Part shown: piece by piece, positions 62,597 to 64,000 of the stretch | Numbering within the stretch: position 1 is the first letter of the stretch | Layout of the letters: every line of letters begins with the position of its first letter | The notes under the pieces: model-generated | What the model was told of the DNA's origin: nothing | What the model saw: the letters and a program-made list of their open reading frames with translations, nothing else | Database searches by the model: none | NCBI RefSeq assembly: GCF_014204325.1 | Contig: NZ_JACHKT010000013.1 | Span: 1 to 64,000 of the forward strand | Length of the DNA: 64,000 bases | Reading direction: 5' to 3' | From: Arcicella rosea | GTDB taxonomy: Bacteria; Bacteroidota; Bacteroidia; Cytophagales; Spirosomataceae | Program-made: the position numbers and the translations under genes

Positions 62597-64000
62597 TTAG
62601 AAAAGCGCTTTTACGCCTAAGTTAAATAATCGTGTTTGTGGAGAGCTACCAACATTCAACTCTAAAATTTCCCTTTGTGACGAAACTGTCAGTAAATTAA
62701 ATCCATTCACATATATACCGAATTCTTTAACCAATGATTTCGTCTTTAACAAACTCGTCAAGTCGTAAGAAATTTGAACTTTCGTTAAATCAAATCTATC
62801 AGTTTTATAAAGCCAGAAGTCTGAAGGACGGAAGTTGTTAGTTCCTGCTAATGTCGATAATCTTGGGTAAGTAGCAGTTTCTTTAGTAGCTTCTGTCCAG
62901 CGATTTCTTACCACTTCAGAATATTTGTTTTCTCCAGATACCCAGAAATACGAACCTTGACGCATTGCATTTGCACCAAATCTACCTGTGCCAAGTGCGA
63001 AAAAGGTCAATTTTTTCCATTGTGCAGTAAAGTTTACTCCTATCGTCATTGGTGCTCCAAAAAAGCCCCCTTTTCCTAAGAATACTTCGTCACGTTGGTT
63101 GATGATACCATCACCGTTTTGGTCTTTGTATTTGATGTCACCAGGTTTAACCAGTCCGAGTGCCTGTTGCGAAGGAGAGTTTTGAATATCGCTTTGGTCT
63201 TGGAAGAAACCTAAGTTTTGTAAACCCCACATCGCATCAAGTGCTTTTCCTTGACGATTTTGATAAGCGTCTTCGTATATTTCTGCTCTTTTTGTAGCCT
63301 TTGTATCGTAATACGTACCGTTCAATCCCAATGACATATTCAACTCGCCTACTCTCTTGTTAACATTTACACCAAAATCAAAGCCTATGCGTTCGTCTTC
63401 ATTATAATTCACGTAGGGAATAAACGATGAATATAAAAAGCCACCAGGCTGACCTGTTTGAAAATAGTTTGGAAATAAAACATTTGATTGGATGATATTT
63501 CCTTTGATTTTGTTGTAGAAAAACGAAGTATTTAATGTTAATAATTTCTTGAAAAACGAACCTTCAATACCAAACGTCAACTCTTGTCTTTGTGGGAAAA
63601 CCATGTTTGGGTTATCTCCTCTACGTGATACCGTTGATTGAAAACCTGTACCGTCTTTCCAGCCATACCAGTCACCTAAGTTCGAATAAATGCCTTGGTA
63701 TAGGTAATATTCATTGATGTCTAAATCAGTATTCAAGATACTTGCCGATGCTGTTAGTTTTAAATCATCTACTACACTCGAGTTTTTCAAGAAACTTTCT
63801 TGACCGATTCTCCAACCCAATGAAAGTGAAGGAGATAAAGCAGCTCTGTTTGCTTCTGGTAATTTAGCTGAAACCACATAAGCAGCACTAAAATCTAAAT
63901 AGTATTTATGGTCAAAATTATAACTTGCCAAAAATCCTAAGTTTGCATTACTTGTTCTGTGGTAAACTGCTGAGGCGGATTGTTGGAATCCGTTAGCTAA
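62597..64000 (-). CDS. SusC/RagA-family TonB-dependent transporter, 5' end beyond the window (PUL 2)
   Basis: The last 467 residues of a SusC protein are open to the window edge, so the N-terminal plug and signal peptide lie outside. The visible part is beta-barrel, with blocks typical of SusC such as NLGFLASYNFDHKYYLDFSA, LSLGWRIGQESFLKNS, PGDIKYKDQNGDGIINQRDE and RNRWTEATKETATYPRLS, ending NLGVKALF with the C-terminal Phe used for barrel insertion. No start codon is visible, and the internal TTG near 63931 is not a start. It pairs with the SusD 30 bases downstream and imports xylo-oligosaccharides by context. Confidence 0.94.
   Translation of the reverse strand, partial: LANGFQQSASAVYHRTSNANLGFLASYNFDHKYYLDFSAAYVVSAKLPEANRAALSPSLSLGWRIGQESFLKNSSVVDDLKLTASASILNTDLDINEYYLYQGIYSNLGDWYGWKDGTGFQSTVSRRGDNPNMVFPQRQELTFGIEGSFFKKLLTLNTSFFYNKIKGNIIQSNVLFPNYFQTGQPGGFLYSSFIPYVNYNEDERIGFDFGVNVNKRVGELNMSLGLNGTYYDTKATKRAEIYEDAYQNRQGKALDAMWGLQNLGFFQDQSDIQNSPSQQALGLVKPGDIKYKDQNGDGIINQRDEVFLGKGGFFGAPMTIGVNFTAQWKKLTFFALGTGRFGANAMRQGSYFWVSGENKYSEVVRNRWTEATKETATYPRLSTLAGTNNFRPSDFWLYKTDRFDLTKVQISYDLTSLLKTKSLVKEFGIYVNGFNLLTVSSQREILELNVGSSPQTRLFNLGVKALF

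Overview
The window comes from a low-GC member of the Bacteroidota, most likely a Cytophagales-type environmental degrader. The evidence is two SusC/SusD-type outer-membrane pairs, two giant hybrid two-component (HTCS) regulators, many signal-peptide and lipoprotein glycoside hydrolases, weak Shine-Dalgarno sequences, and -7 boxes of the Bacteroidota type TAnnTTTG. No rRNA, tRNA or CRISPR array was seen. The genus cannot be fixed from sequence reading alone.

Layout. 1-1.7 kb: a truncated gene end, an unrecognised protein and an Rpn/PD-(D/E)XK nuclease-family gene. 1.8-6.7 kb: an ApbE flavinyltransferase, a GH28 pectinase-type enzyme and a GH43 enzyme. The two hydrolases appear to be separate transcripts, each with an operator-like palindrome upstream. 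7.1-7.8 kb: a PAS protein ending in a kinase-like dimerisation helix but without an ATPase domain. 8.1-26.3 kb (minus strand): PUL 1, read as HTCS, then SusC-SusD-GH30-GH2-GH115-SASA esterase, a set that fits acetylated glucuronoxylan. 26.4-28.1 kb: a frameshifted Nmad2 gene overlapping a 51-codon ORF, and a secreted YD-repeat-like protein. 28.3-33.7 kb: a GH78 rhamnosidase and a second GH30 enzyme.

33.7-40.4 kb: two MarR regulators around an RND-MFP-TolC efflux operon, with clear palindromic operators. 40.6-41.5 kb: a decayed CPA1-type Na+/H+ antiporter carrying at least three lesions. 41.8-48.8 kb: a PhnA/YjdM zinc-ribbon protein, three AraC regulators, an SDR, an aldo/keto reductase, a left-handed-beta-helix acetyltransferase and a cyclophilin-like lipoprotein. 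49.1-53.5 kb: periplasmic oxidation genes (PQQ-type sugar dehydrogenase and a two-subunit molybdenum hydroxylase). 53.7-64 kb (minus strand): PUL 2, read as SusC (cut by the window end)-SusD-surface lipoprotein-GH10 xylanase carrying a carbohydrate-binding insert, then a second HTCS.

How it works together (inference). GH10 and surface lipoproteins cut and bind xylan outside. The SusCD pairs import oligosaccharides. The SASA esterase, GH115, GH2 and GH30 remove acetyl, methylglucuronosyl and other decorations and shorten the chain. The HTCS proteins sense the oligosaccharides in the periplasm and switch on the neighbouring operons. Many gene boundaries carry near-perfect inverted repeats acting as terminators. 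The least expected observations are a MarR palindrome inside the promoter of a glycoside hydrolase, mutually exclusive hairpins between SusD and GH30, a triple half-site operator ahead of GH28, and the frameshifted Nmad2 gene with its coupled mini-ORF. I did not find a clearly undescribed multi-gene system.
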